Of a DNA stretch of 64,000 nt, positions 49,104-57,036 are shown in pieces. Under the pieces are notes generated by a model that did not search any database, was not told the DNA's origin, and was given only the letters and a program-made list of their open reading frames with translations. The stretch is from RYN-230 sp963814645. Lineage in GTDB: Bacteria > Actinomycetota > Actinomycetes > Streptosporangiales > Streptosporangiaceae. The stretch covers positions 2,232,001-2,296,000 of the forward strand of contig CAWFDX010000004.1 in NCBI GenBank assembly GCA_963814645.1, read 5' to 3'. Each line of letters starts with the position of its first letter. The first letter of the stretch is position 1. The position numbers and the translations under genes were made by a program.

Positions 49104-49691
49104 CACCCGCCAGGGCCGGGTCCGGCGGAGCAGTTCCACCAGCGCGCTGACCGCCAGGGCCACGCCGAACGCGAGCACGAAGCCGAGCCACGGCCGGTCC
49201 TCGAATGCCTTGCCGCCCAGCCGGCCGAGGAAGAACGCGTAGCAGGCCCAGATGATCCCGGCGCATACCGTGGCCACCGCGAACCGGCGCCACGGGTACC
49301 CGACGACACCGCAGGTGAACGTCACCGCGGTGCGGCCGCCCGGGATGAACCGGCAGACCACGATCAGCCGGGCGCCGAACCGGCGCAGCGCCTGGTCGGC
49401 CCAGGCCCGGGTGCGCGCCCCGCGCTTTCCGGAGAACAGCCGCCGCTCGGCGAACGGGGCGAACCGGCGGCCGAGGAAGTAGCACAGGTTGTCGCCGGCG
49501 AACGCGCCGAAAGCGGCCAGCGCGACCAGCACCGCGATCCGCGGGTCGGCCCGGCCCGCGGTGGCCACCCCGAGCGCGATCACCACGGTCTCGCTCGGCA
49601 GCACCGGCAGCACCGCGTCCAGCGCCGGCACCACAAAGGCCACCAGGTAAGACACCGGCGAAGAGACAGAAAGGCTAGTCAGCAGGCTCAT
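49077..49691 (-). CDS. DedA-family membrane protein
   Basis: This 204-residue membrane protein of the DedA/SNARE-associated (VTT) family has VVPALDAVLPVLPSETVVIA, GDNLCYFLGRRFAPFAERR, and the family signature RFIPGGRTAVTFTCGVVGYPWRRF. Four or five helices are visible, including re-entrant ones. Family members flip phospholipids or undecaprenyl phosphate and affect envelope homeostasis. The ATG at 49691 has GGGGAAA upstream; an ATG at 49712 adds seven residues. A dispersed repeat lies just upstream, in the gap before the acetyltransferase. Confidence 0.9.
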   Translation of the reverse strand: MSLLTSLSVSSPVSYLVAFVVPALDAVLPVLPSETVVIALGVATAGRADPRIAVLVALAAFGAFAGDNLCYFLGRRFAPFAERRLFSGKRGARTRAWADQALRRFGARLIVVCRFIPGGRTAVTFTCGVVGYPWRRFAVATVCAGIIWACYAFFLGRLGGKAFEDRPWLGFVLAFGVALAVSALVELLRRTRPWRVLGRLRRSA

Positions 49692-49780
49692 CGGGTTTCC
49701 CCATGGTTTCATGCCCAGCCACGTGGCCCGGCGCCGCCGACTGACGAGCGAGGCACGAGCGAGGAAGGACAAAGGCGCCC

Positions 49781-49888
49781 CGCGCCAAAGGGGGCGCGGC
49801 GCCGACTGATGAGGAGCGAGGAAGCGAGGAACGAGCGCCCGAGCGACGAGGGAAGGAGGTGCCCTAAAGCGCCCCCGGCGGCGCAAAG
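49781..49888. repeat. Dispersed repeat, copy B (inverted relative to copy A)
   Basis: The segment 49781-49861 is the near-exact reverse complement of 8381-8465, with a few substitutions and indels. 49866-49887 matches 8334-8353. A partial further copy lies at 49733-49780 and a short duplicate of the CAAAGCGCCCCCGG block at 49911-49924, so the region is itself an array. Confidence 0.8.
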
Positions 49889-49950
49889 CAAGCAGGGAAG
49901 CCCGGCGCCTCAAAGCGCCCCCGGCGGCGCCAAGCGATAGAGTCTGCGGG

Positions 49951-50409
49951 GTGACTGTAAGCGTCGAAGTGCTAACTGAAGTGACCGACGAGGTCGTTGA
50001 GACGTTCAACCGGCTGCTGCCCCAGCTGTCCCGCAGCGCGCCGCCGCTCGACCGGGCGGCCCTGCAGCGGATCGTCGGCTCGGACGCGGCCACGCTGCTC
50101 GTCGCCCGGTCCGACGGCCGGATCGCCGGCACGCTGACGCTGGTCGTGTTCCCGATCCCGACCGGGATCCGGGCCTGGATCGAGGACGTCGTGGTCGATG
50201 AGGCCGCCCGCGGCCAGGGCATCGGCGAGGCGCTGACCGTCGAGGCGCTCCGGCTGGCCGGGGCGGCCGGCGCCCGGACCGTGGACCTGACCTCGCGGGC
50301 GTCCCGGGAGGCGGCGGGCCGGCTGTACGAGCGGGTCGGCTTCAAGGCCCGGGAGACCCGGTTCTACCGTTATGCGTTCGCGGACGTCGCCGCCAGCCCG
50401 GCCGGCTAG
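49951..50409 (+). CDS. GNAT-family N-acetyltransferase
   Basis: This 152-residue acyltransferase has the acetyl-CoA site WIEDVVVDEAARGQGIGEAL, with the Arg/Gln-x-x-Gly-x-Gly/Ala pattern as RGQGIG, preceded by AGTLTLVVFPIP and followed by AARRLYERVGFKARET-like sequence (seen as GRLYERVGFKARETRFYRY). It acetylates a small molecule or protein amine; substrate unknown. GTG at 49951 is preceded by TAGAGT seven bases away and no ribosome site, consistent with a leaderless transcript starting next to the dispersed repeat. Confidence 0.9.
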   Translation: MTVSVEVLTEVTDEVVETFNRLLPQLSRSAPPLDRAALQRIVGSDAATLLVARSDGRIAGTLTLVVFPIPTGIRAWIEDVVVDEAARGQGIGEALTVEALRLAGAAGARTVDLTSRASREAAGRLYERVGFKARETRFYRYAFADVAASPAG

Positions 50410-50418
50410 CTCAGCCGG

Positions 50419-51624
50419 CTAGCCGGTTAGCTCAGCCAGCGCGGCCAGCAGCCGGTCCACGTCGGACCGGTCGTTGTAGTGCATCAGGCCGGCCCGCACC
50501 GCGCTGCCCCGGTCGCGCAGGCCGAGCACGCCGGTCAATTCCCAGGCGTAGTTGTGCCCGGCCCACACGTTCACCTGGCGGCTGGCCAGGAACTGGGCCA
50601 CCTCGTCCGGCGTGCGCCCGGCCACGGTGAAGTAAGCGGTCGGGGTGCGGCTGGCCGCCTTGCCGTACGTGGTCACCTGGCTCATCCCGGCCAGCCCGTC
50701 CAGCAGGACCGCGAACAGCTCCTGCTCGTACGCTTCCACCGCGGCCATCGAGGCGAGCAGCCGCTCCCGGCGGCTGCCTGGACCGGGCGCGCCGAGCTGG
50801 GCCAGGTGATCCACGGCCGCGCAGACCCCGGCCAGGTCGGCGAACGGCGGGGTGCCCCGCTCGAACCGGTCCGGCAGGGTGTCCGGCGCGGGGATGAGCT
50901 TGTCCGGGTGCAGCGTGCTGAGCAGTGCCGGGGCGGCGATGACCGCGCCGACGTGCGGGCCGGACCACTTGTAGGCGCTGGTGGCGTAGAAATCGGCGCC
51001 CAGCGTGGCCACATCGACCGGGATATGCGGCGTGGCGTGCACGCCGTCCACGTAGCTGAGCGCGCCGGCCGCCCGGGCCGCGGCGGTGATCGCGGGCACG
51101 TCCGGCCGGGTCCCGAGCACGTTGCTGGCCGCGGTCACCGCGACCAGCCGGGTCCGTTCGGACAGCAGTCCGGCGTACTGCCCGGCCGGCAGTTCCCCGG
51201 TCGAGATGTCCACCTCGGCCCAGCGCACCGTGGCCCCGGCCCGCTCCGCGACCTGCACCCAGGGCCGCACGTTGGCGTCGTGGTCCAGCCGGGACACCAC
51301 GACCTCGTCGCCCGGGCCCCAGTCCCGGGCCAGCGTGCCGGCCAGCCGGTAGGTGAGCGTGGTCATGTTCGGCCCGAGGATGACCCCGGCCGGGTCGCCG
51401 CCGGTCAGGTCGGCAACGGCCTGGCGGCACCCGGCGGTCAGCGCGCTGGACCGCTGGCTGGCCGGGAACCGGCCCCCGGCGTTGCCAATCCCGGATCGGT
51501 ACGCGGCGCCGATCGCGTCCACCACCGCCGCCGGAACCTGGGTGCCCGCGGCACCGTCCAGGTAGGCGAAGCCGTCGGCCAGGGCGGGGTAACTAGCGCG
51601 CACGGCAGCCACGTCATACGACAT
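50419..51624 (-). CDS. Cysteine desulfurase-like PLP enzyme
   Basis: This 401-residue class V aminotransferase-fold protein has the cofactor lysine in YATSAYKWSGPHVG. LDHDANVRPW and AYLDGAAGTQVPAAVV are typical of the cysteine desulfurase-like subgroup (TIGR01976 type), and FATVDG-like active-site residues appear as YVDGVHATPH. True cysteine desulfurases have a catalytic Cys on a mobile loop near residue 330-360; here that region (AGRTPDEVAQFLASRQVNVWAGHNY) has no cysteine, so sulfur transfer is doubtful. It lies 21 bp after the mycothiol-type gene and may share its transcript. Confidence 0.85.
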   Translation of the reverse strand: MSYDVAAVRASYPALADGFAYLDGAAGTQVPAAVVDAIGAAYRSGIGNAGGRFPASQRSSALTAGCRQAVADLTGGDPAGVILGPNMTTLTYRLAGTLARDWGPGDEVVVSRLDHDANVRPWVQVAERAGATVRWAEVDISTGELPAGQYAGLLSERTRLVAVTAASNVLGTRPDVPAITAAARAAGALSYVDGVHATPHIPVDVATLGADFYATSAYKWSGPHVGAVIAAPALLSTLHPDKLIPAPDTLPDRFERGTPPFADLAGVCAAVDHLAQLGAPGPGSRRERLLASMAAVEAYEQELFAVLLDGLAGMSQVTTYGKAASRTPTAYFTVAGRTPDEVAQFLASRQVNVWAGHNYAWELTGVLGLRDRGSAVRAGLMHYNDRSDVDRLLAALAELTG

Positions 51625-51645
51625 CAGGCGACAGTTCCTTCCCGG

Positions 51646-52422
51646 TCAGGAGAACAGCCCCGGGTCCGCGGGACCGCTGCCGGGCGCGATGCGGCCCGAC
51701 GCTCGCAGCATCGCATGCCACGGATCCCCGGTCCCCGCTGCCCCAGGCCCGGCCGGCCGCCCGGGCGCGGCCAGGCCCTCGCCGGCGTGCGCCGCCGCGG
51801 TCCCGCCGACCGGCACCGGCAGCCCCGGGCCGGGCAGCGGCAGGTGCGGCTGGCCGGCCAGCCAGCCGCTGAGCAGGATGTCCGGATTGGCCGGCCGGTA
51901 GTCCTTGCCCTGGGCCCGGGCCAGATCCCAGGCATGCAGGTGCCACTCGGCGCAGGCCGCGCCGGCCATCCCGCCCACCGTGACCAGCGTGTCCCGGTAG
52001 TGGTGATGCGGCAGGTCCCAGATGGGCAGCAGCCGCTGCGCGTAGGACCGGGCCGAAATGGCGAACCCCGCGATGTGTTCCGGCCCGGACGCGTCCGGCA
52101 GCGCGGCCAGTTCCGCGGCGTTCTGCCGGGCCAGCTTTCTGGCCAGCGTCTCCGGGTGCGCGCCGGTGGCCATCAGCCGGGCCAGCCGGCTGGCCGGCGC
52201 ATCGTCCAGGTACTCATGGAAATCGTCGGCCACACAGCGCAGGTGACCGGCCAGATCGGCCACCCGCCATTCTGGGCACGGTGACGGCCCGGCCCAGTCA
52301 GCGTCGGTGAATTGGGCCGAGATCTGGCATATCACGGTCACACCGTCGTGGTAAGCGGCCAGCGCAGGGCCAGGCGACCAACTCGATGTGGGTGGCCTGC
52401 CCCCAGAATCCGTGCCCTCCAC
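51646..52422 (-). CDS. Maleylpyruvate isomerase-family (DinB-like) protein
   Basis: This 258-residue protein has the mycothiol-type N-terminal domain: WAGPSPCPEWRVADLAGHLRCV contains the family Cys-Pro-x-Trp-x-x-x-x-Leu-x-x-His pattern with the first metal histidine, and GAACAEWHLHAWDLARAQG supplies the second and third (EWHLHAWDLA). The remainder is a Pro/Gly-rich tail. It probably binds a metal and mycothiol, acting in thiol-dependent detoxification; direct evidence is lacking. GGAGGG with a short gap precedes the GTG start. It is followed by the desulfurase-like gene on the same strand. Confidence 0.82.
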   Translation of the reverse strand: MEGTDSGGRPPTSSWSPGPALAAYHDGVTVICQISAQFTDADWAGPSPCPEWRVADLAGHLRCVADDFHEYLDDAPASRLARLMATGAHPETLARKLARQNAAELAALPDASGPEHIAGFAISARSYAQRLLPIWDLPHHHYRDTLVTVGGMAGAACAEWHLHAWDLARAQGKDYRPANPDILLSGWLAGQPHLPLPGPGLPVPVGGTAAAHAGEGLAAPGRPAGPGAAGTGDPWHAMLRASGRIAPGSGPADPGLFS

Positions 52423-52594
52423 GGTCCCTCCAAGCCGGCGTCCCGGTCACCGGCGCGCGAGTCCCCCGGGCTAGCCAGCGTGCCAGAGTTGAAGTGCCGC
52501 CGCTACCCGCCCGCGGTAGAGAGGCGATGGGGTGACACTCCCGTTACTTCACTACTCATGCCACTTACGGCCGATCTGGCCAGCGGAAATTCAG

Positions 52595-52623
52595 GTGACA
52601 TAGCGGCGGCGTCCAGCTAGCGT
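52595..52623 (+). promoter_or_regulatory. Predicted leaderless promoter of the ABC exporter pair
   Basis: GTGACA (52595-52600), a 17-bp spacer and TAGCGT (52618-52623) lie seven bases before the ATG at 52631. There is no Shine-Dalgarno sequence. The expected transcription start coincides with the start codon. Confidence 0.55.
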
Positions 52624-52630
52624 CGCAATA

Positions 52631-54469
52631 ATGCCCCCTCAACAGCCCGGCCCGCTTCCGGCTGCCCGGATCGGGAATGGCGGCACCGGCAGAACTCCCC
52701 TCGCCGCGCTCTGGCGGGCCCGCAGCTACCTGCGCCCGTACCGCTGGCAACTGGCGTTCATGCTGGCCGCCGCGATCGTCGCGGTGCTCAGCGAGATCGC
52801 TATCCCGCTGCTCACCAAGTCGATGATCGACGGGGCGATCAGCCATGGCCGCCGCGACCTGCTGCTGCCGATCGGCGCGGCCGCGGTCGGGCTCGGCGTG
52901 CTGCAGGCGGTGCTCAACTTCCTCCGCCGCTGGGTGCAGGCCAACGCGGTCACCGGGCTGGACCAGGCCATGCGGGCGGACATCTACGCGCACCTGCAGT
53001 GGCTGCCGCCCGAGTTCCACGACGTCTGGCAGTCCGGGCAGCTGCTGTCCCGGGCCACCAACGACCTAGCCGCGATCCGCCGGTTCGCCGGCTTCGGCAC
53101 CGTCTTCCTGATCACCAACACGATCACGTTCATCGCCGTGATCGGGCTGCTGATCAGGCTGAACTGGTGGCTCGGCCTGCTCACCGGGACGGTGTTCCTG
53201 CCTGTCGTGTGGGCCAGCACCAGGTTCCAGCGGCGCTACCGGGTGCTGTCCCGGCGCTCCCAGGACCAGCAGGGTGACCTGGCCACCTACGTGGAGGAGG
53301 CGGCCACCGGGATCCGCGTGCTCAAGGCGCTCGGCCGCGGCGGCGAGGCGGCCACTCAGCACGCCGGGCAGGCGGCCGAGGTGTTCGGCACCGAACTGGC
53401 CAAGGCGCGGCTGCGCAGCACGTTCTGGGCCGGCCTGGATCTCATCCCGAACGCCATGATCGGCGTGCTGTTGCTGCTCGGCGCCATCGCCGTCGGGCGG
53501 CACGAGCTGACCCTGGGCGGGCTGGTCGCGTTCATCACGCTGACCCTGATGCTGCTCTGGCCGATCGAGTCGATGGGCTACATCCTGGCTGGCGGCCAGG
53601 AGGCGGCCACCGCCGCGCAGCGCATCTACGAGATCCTGGACACCGAGCCGTCGATCAAAAGCCCAGCGCGGCGTAGTGGCCGGTCCCGGGCAACGCCGCC
53701 GCGCCGCCGCCCAGCCAAGCTGGTGTTCGACCGGGTGGGGTTCCGGTACCCGGGGGCGGAGCACGCCTTACTGCGCGGCCTATCGCTGACCGTCGAGCCG
53801 GGCCAGACCATGGTGCTGGTCGGCGCGACCGGGGCGGGCAAGACGACGCTGCTGCAGCTGGTGCCCCGGCTGGCCGACGTGACCTCAGGCGCGGTGCTGC
53901 TCGACGGCACCGACGTCCGGCGGCTGCCGCTGGCCGAGCTGCGCAGCAGGGTCGGCTGCGCGTTCGAGGACCCGACCCTGTTCTCCGCGAGCGTGCGGGA
54001 GAACGTCAGCTACGGCGCTCCGGACGCGGACGAGGCGGCGATCGAGGCCGCGCTGGCCATGGCCCAGGCCGGTTTCGTGCACGACCTGCCCTGGGGGCTG
54101 GACACCCGGATCGGCGAGCAGGGCATGGCGCTGTCCGGCGGCCAGCGGCAGCGGGTGGCGCTGGCCCGGGCCATCCTGGCCCGGCCGTCGCTGCTCATCC
54201 TGGACGACCCGCTGTCCGCGCTCGACGTGCACACCGAGGCCCGGGTGACCGAGGCGCTGCGCGGGCTGCTGGCCGAGACGACCGCGCTGGTAGTCGCGCA
54301 CCGGCCGTCCACGGTCGCCCTGGCCGACCGGGTCGCGCTGCTCCGCGACGGGACGATCACGGCCACCGGGACGCACGCCCACCTGCTGGCCACCCAGCCC
54401 CGGTACCGGGACCTGATGAGCGGCAGCGGCCCGGGCGAGCCGGAACCTGGCGAGCAGGAGGCGTCATGA
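52631..54469 (+). CDS. ABC exporter half-transporter with degenerate Walker B
   Basis: This 612-residue type IV ABC exporter has six membrane helices (about 40-325) and a nucleotide-binding domain with Walker A VGATGAGKTTLLQLV, Q-loop FEDPTLFS, signature LSGGQRQRVALARAI and Walker B LLILDDPLSALD. The catalytic glutamate is replaced by aspartate (LDDP), whereas the signature is canonical. The next gene shows the reverse pattern, so the two should form an asymmetric heterodimer of the TM287/288, BmrCD or LmrCD kind. It exports drugs, lipids or peptides; substrate unknown. A leaderless promoter is predicted. Confidence 0.93.
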   Translation: MPPQQPGPLPAARIGNGGTGRTPLAALWRARSYLRPYRWQLAFMLAAAIVAVLSEIAIPLLTKSMIDGAISHGRRDLLLPIGAAAVGLGVLQAVLNFLRRWVQANAVTGLDQAMRADIYAHLQWLPPEFHDVWQSGQLLSRATNDLAAIRRFAGFGTVFLITNTITFIAVIGLLIRLNWWLGLLTGTVFLPVVWASTRFQRRYRVLSRRSQDQQGDLATYVEEAATGIRVLKALGRGGEAATQHAGQAAEVFGTELAKARLRSTFWAGLDLIPNAMIGVLLLLGAIAVGRHELTLGGLVAFITLTLMLLWPIESMGYILAGGQEAATAAQRIYEILDTEPSIKSPARRSGRSRATPPRRRPAKLVFDRVGFRYPGAEHALLRGLSLTVEPGQTMVLVGATGAGKTTLLQLVPRLADVTSGAVLLDGTDVRRLPLAELRSRVGCAFEDPTLFSASVRENVSYGAPDADEAAIEAALAMAQAGFVHDLPWGLDTRIGEQGMALSGGQRQRVALARAILARPSLLILDDPLSALDVHTEARVTEALRGLLAETTALVVAHRPSTVALADRVALLRDGTITATGTHAHLLATQPRYRDLMSGSGPGEPEPGEQEAS

Positions 54470-56301
54470 CCAGCACCACCGGCGCTGACGCCTGGCGCGG
54501 GATAGCCGCCGAGGAAGTGGAGCAGATGACGGCCGGGCTGGCCGCGGTGCTCCGGACCCGGGCCCGGCGGCTGCTGATCCGCCTGCTCCGGCCGCAGCGG
54601 GCCCGGGTGATCGGCACGCTGCTGCTCATCGTGGCCGCGAACCTGGCCGCGCTGGCCGGCCCGTGGCTGGTCGGTGTGGCCATCGACCGCGGCATCCCGC
54701 CGCTGCTGCACGGCGGGCATCTCGGGCCACTGGTCCTGTCGGTGGCCGGGTTCATGGCCTCCGTGCTGCTCCAGGCGGTCACCACCCGGGCATTCATCTA
54801 CGAGATGGGCCGGATCGGCGAGACCTTCGTCATCGAGCTGCGGCGGCTGCTGTTCGCCCACTTCCAGCGGCTGCCGGTGGCCTTCCACGAGCACTACACC
54901 TCGGGCCGGGTGATCTCCCGGCAGGTCTCCGACATCGACTCGATCTCGGACCTGTTCAACGACGGCCTGGACGCCCTGGTATCGGCGGTCTTCTCGCTGG
55001 TCCTGGTCGGGATCGGCATGCTGCTGCTGGACTGGCCGCTGGCCCTGGTGGTGCTGGCCGGGTTCGGCCCGCTGGCCTGGCTGACGTTCTGGTTCCGGCG
55101 CGAGTCCGCGGTCGCCTACCGCCGCACCAGGGAAACGATCGCTCAGGTCATCGTTCACTTTGTGGAGACCTTCGGCGGGATCCGCGCGGTGCAGGCGTTC
55201 CGCCGCGAGGGCCGTAACGAGGAAATCTTCGCTGAATTGAACGGCCAGTACGCTCAGGCCAGCAAGCGCTCCTCGCGGTTGCTGGCGGTGTACTCGCCAG
55301 GGATCACGCTGGTCGGCAACGTGGCCACCGGGGTGGTGCTGTGCTACGGCGGGCTGCGGGTGCTGGACGGCGACATCAAGGTCGGCGTGCTGGCCACGTT
55401 CCTGCTCTACCTGGGCCGGTTCTTCGACCCGCTGCAGGACCTGTCGCAGTTCTACAACTCGTTCCAGTCCGCGGCGGCCGCGCTGGAGAAGATCTCCGGC
55501 GTGCTGGATGAGCCGCCCGCAGTGCCCGAGCCGGCCGTGCCGGTGCGGCTGCCCGCCCGCCGCGGCCCCGGGCGCGCGGTGCGCTTCGCCGGGGTGCGCT
55601 TCGGCTACCGGGATTCGCTGGTGCTGCCCGGCCTGGACCTGGACATCCCGGCCGGCCAGACGGTCGCGCTGGTCGGCGCGACCGGCGCCGGCAAGACCAC
55701 CATCGCCCGGCTGCTGGCCCGGTTCTACGATCCGGGAGAAGGCCAGGTGCGGCTGGATGGGGTGGATCTGCGGGACCTCGCCGACCGGGACCTGCGGCAC
55801 GAAGTGGTCCTGGTCACCCAGGAGAACTTCGTGTTCTCCGGGTCCGTGGCGGACAACATCGAGCTGGGCCGGCCGGGCGCCAGCCGGGCCGAGATCGAGG
55901 CCGCGGCCCAGGCCATCGGCGCGGACCAGTTCATCACCGGGCTGCCCAGCGGGTTCGACGCCGATGTTGGGAAGCGCGGCGGCCGGATGTCGGCCGGGCA
56001 GCGGCAGCTCATCTCGTTCGCCCGCGTCTTCCTTGCCTCGCCCGCCGTCCTGGTGCTGGACGAGGCCACCTCGCTGCTGGACATTCCCAGCGAGCGGACG
56101 GTGCAGGCGGCGCTGCGCACCATCCTGGCGGGCCGGACCGCGATGATCATCGCGCACCGGCTGTCCACGGTGGAGATCGCGGACCGGGTGCTGGTGCTCA
56201 GCCACGGCCAGATCGTCGAGGACGGGCCGCCGGACCGGCTGATGACGGGCGGCGGCGCGTACTCTGCGCTGCACGCGGACTGGCGGGACAGCCTGGCTTA
56301 G
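54466..56301 (+). CDS. ABC exporter half-transporter with degenerate signature
   Basis: This 611-residue partner of the preceding exporter overlaps it by ATGA. The membrane domain (about 60-340) leads to a nucleotide-binding domain with Walker A VGATGAGKTTIARLL, Q-loop VTQENFVFSG, Walker B VLVLDEATSLLD with the catalytic Glu, and H-loop IIAHRLST. The signature is RMSAGQRQLISFAR rather than LSGGQ. Combined with the partner, one composite ATP site has Glu plus LSGGQ (active) and the other Asp plus MSAGQ (degenerate), the hallmark of heterodimeric exporters. Confidence 0.93.
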   Translation: MTSTTGADAWRGIAAEEVEQMTAGLAAVLRTRARRLLIRLLRPQRARVIGTLLLIVAANLAALAGPWLVGVAIDRGIPPLLHGGHLGPLVLSVAGFMASVLLQAVTTRAFIYEMGRIGETFVIELRRLLFAHFQRLPVAFHEHYTSGRVISRQVSDIDSISDLFNDGLDALVSAVFSLVLVGIGMLLLDWPLALVVLAGFGPLAWLTFWFRRESAVAYRRTRETIAQVIVHFVETFGGIRAVQAFRREGRNEEIFAELNGQYAQASKRSSRLLAVYSPGITLVGNVATGVVLCYGGLRVLDGDIKVGVLATFLLYLGRFFDPLQDLSQFYNSFQSAAAALEKISGVLDEPPAVPEPAVPVRLPARRGPGRAVRFAGVRFGYRDSLVLPGLDLDIPAGQTVALVGATGAGKTTIARLLARFYDPGEGQVRLDGVDLRDLADRDLRHEVVLVTQENFVFSGSVADNIELGRPGASRAEIEAAAQAIGADQFITGLPSGFDADVGKRGGRMSAGQRQLISFARVFLASPAVLVLDEATSLLDIPSERTVQAALRTILAGRTAMIIAHRLSTVEIADRVLVLSHGQIVEDGPPDRLMTGGGAYSALHADWRDSLA

Positions 56302-56345
56302 CACCAGCTCACGCGTTGCGATTGCCTGGTCAGCGGTGTGATGAG

Positions 56346-56363
56346 ATCCTCCCAGCGGAGGAT
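56346..56363 (+). promoter_or_regulatory. Hairpin sequestering the Shine-Dalgarno of the next gene
   Basis: ATCCTCCCAGCGGAGGAT forms a perfect 7-bp stem with a CAGC loop. The 3' arm holds GGAGGA (56357-56362), the only ribosome site before the ATG at 56374. Folded RNA would hide it, suggesting translational control or coupling to readthrough from the exporter genes. Confidence 0.6.
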
Positions 56364-56373
56364 TTGTACCGAT

Positions 56374-56823
56374 ATGACAGCTCAAGAAACCCGCGAACCA
56401 GGCCCGCCGGTGGCCGCCCGGTGGCCTGGCGGCCGCCCGCGCCCGGTGCTCGGCACGCTGGCCGTGCTCGGGCTGGCGGGCTACGCCTGGGTCGCGTCGG
56501 GCCTGCCGCCGTTCAGCGGCCGGGCCCTGGTGGGGGTGCTGATCCCCGGCGCGGCCATCGGGCTGATCGCCTACGGCCGGCCACCGGAGCGCATTCCCGC
56601 TCCCGAGCGCATCGACCTCACTGGCTTCTCCTACTGGGCCATCTGCGTCGCGGCGCTGCTGGAGTGGGAGGCGTCCGCGTTCCGGGATAACTCACTGTCC
56701 TGGCATCCGTCGCTGACCGCGCTCATCGACCCGCTGATCCAGCCGCACCCGGTCCGCGGCGCGGCCTTCCTGGTCTGGCTGCTGGCCAGGCTGGGCGCTG
56801 GTCCGGAGGTGACCGGCCGATGA
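56374..56823 (+). CDS. Small membrane protein of unknown function
   Basis: This 149-residue protein has about three hydrophobic stretches: VLGTLAVLGLAGYAWVASGL (around 26-45), ALVGVLIPGAAIGLIAYG (50-67) and AAFLVWLLARLGAG near the end. Between them are FSYWAICVAALLEWEASAFRD and a proline-rich loop with HPSLTALIDPLIQPHP. The pattern resembles actinobacterial DUF-type membrane proteins but I cannot name the family. The following small gene begins inside its stop codon (ATGA), so the two form a pair, 72 bp after the exporter genes. Confidence 0.7.
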   Translation: MTAQETREPGPPVAARWPGGRPRPVLGTLAVLGLAGYAWVASGLPPFSGRALVGVLIPGAAIGLIAYGRPPERIPAPERIDLTGFSYWAICVAALLEWEASAFRDNSLSWHPSLTALIDPLIQPHPVRGAAFLVWLLARLGAGPEVTGR

Positions 56824-57020
56824 TCACCCGCATTATCACCATCGTCGGCTTCACCGCGGCGATCGCGGCCATGTTCACCCTGGAGTTCATGGCCCGCCGC
56901 GGCAGCAGCCGGATCCCCACGGCCGGCCAGTGGCTCGGCTACCTGATGCGCTCCCGGGTCGGCCGGGCCCTCGTCCTGCTCGGCTGGTGGTGGCTCGGCT
57001 GGCACTACTTCGCCCGCTGA
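56820..57020 (+). CDS. Small membrane protein (DUF6186-like)
   Basis: This 66-residue protein starts with a membrane helix (IITIVGFTAAIAAMFTLEFMA), then a basic loop RRGSSRIPTAGQWLGYLMRS and a second helix VGRALVLLGWWWLGWHYFAR ending in an aromatic cluster. The size and the EFMARR...GWHYF layout resemble DUF6186 proteins of actinobacteria, which I recall only loosely. ATGA overlap with the preceding gene indicates coupled synthesis and probable physical pairing in the membrane. Confidence 0.7.
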   Translation: MITRIITIVGFTAAIAAMFTLEFMARRGSSRIPTAGQWLGYLMRSRVGRALVLLGWWWLGWHYFAR

Positions 57021-57036
57021 ATTTTGGCCGACCGCG

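Noticed and set aside
49709..49891. 60-codon frame within the dispersed repeat
   Set aside because: Its serine/arginine-rich product is the translation of the repeat itself and recurs in the other copy in other frames.
50403..50440. tRNA-like GGTTAGCTCAGCC sequence at the convergent gene ends
   Set aside because: It resembles only a D-arm; no acceptor stem, anticodon arm or T-arm follows, and it lies in coding ends with short direct repeats.
54010..56385. Minus-strand open frame of about 790 codons opposite the ABC exporter genes
   Set aside because: GC-rich antisense frame; both plus-strand genes have full ABC motifs, and the antisense product has none.
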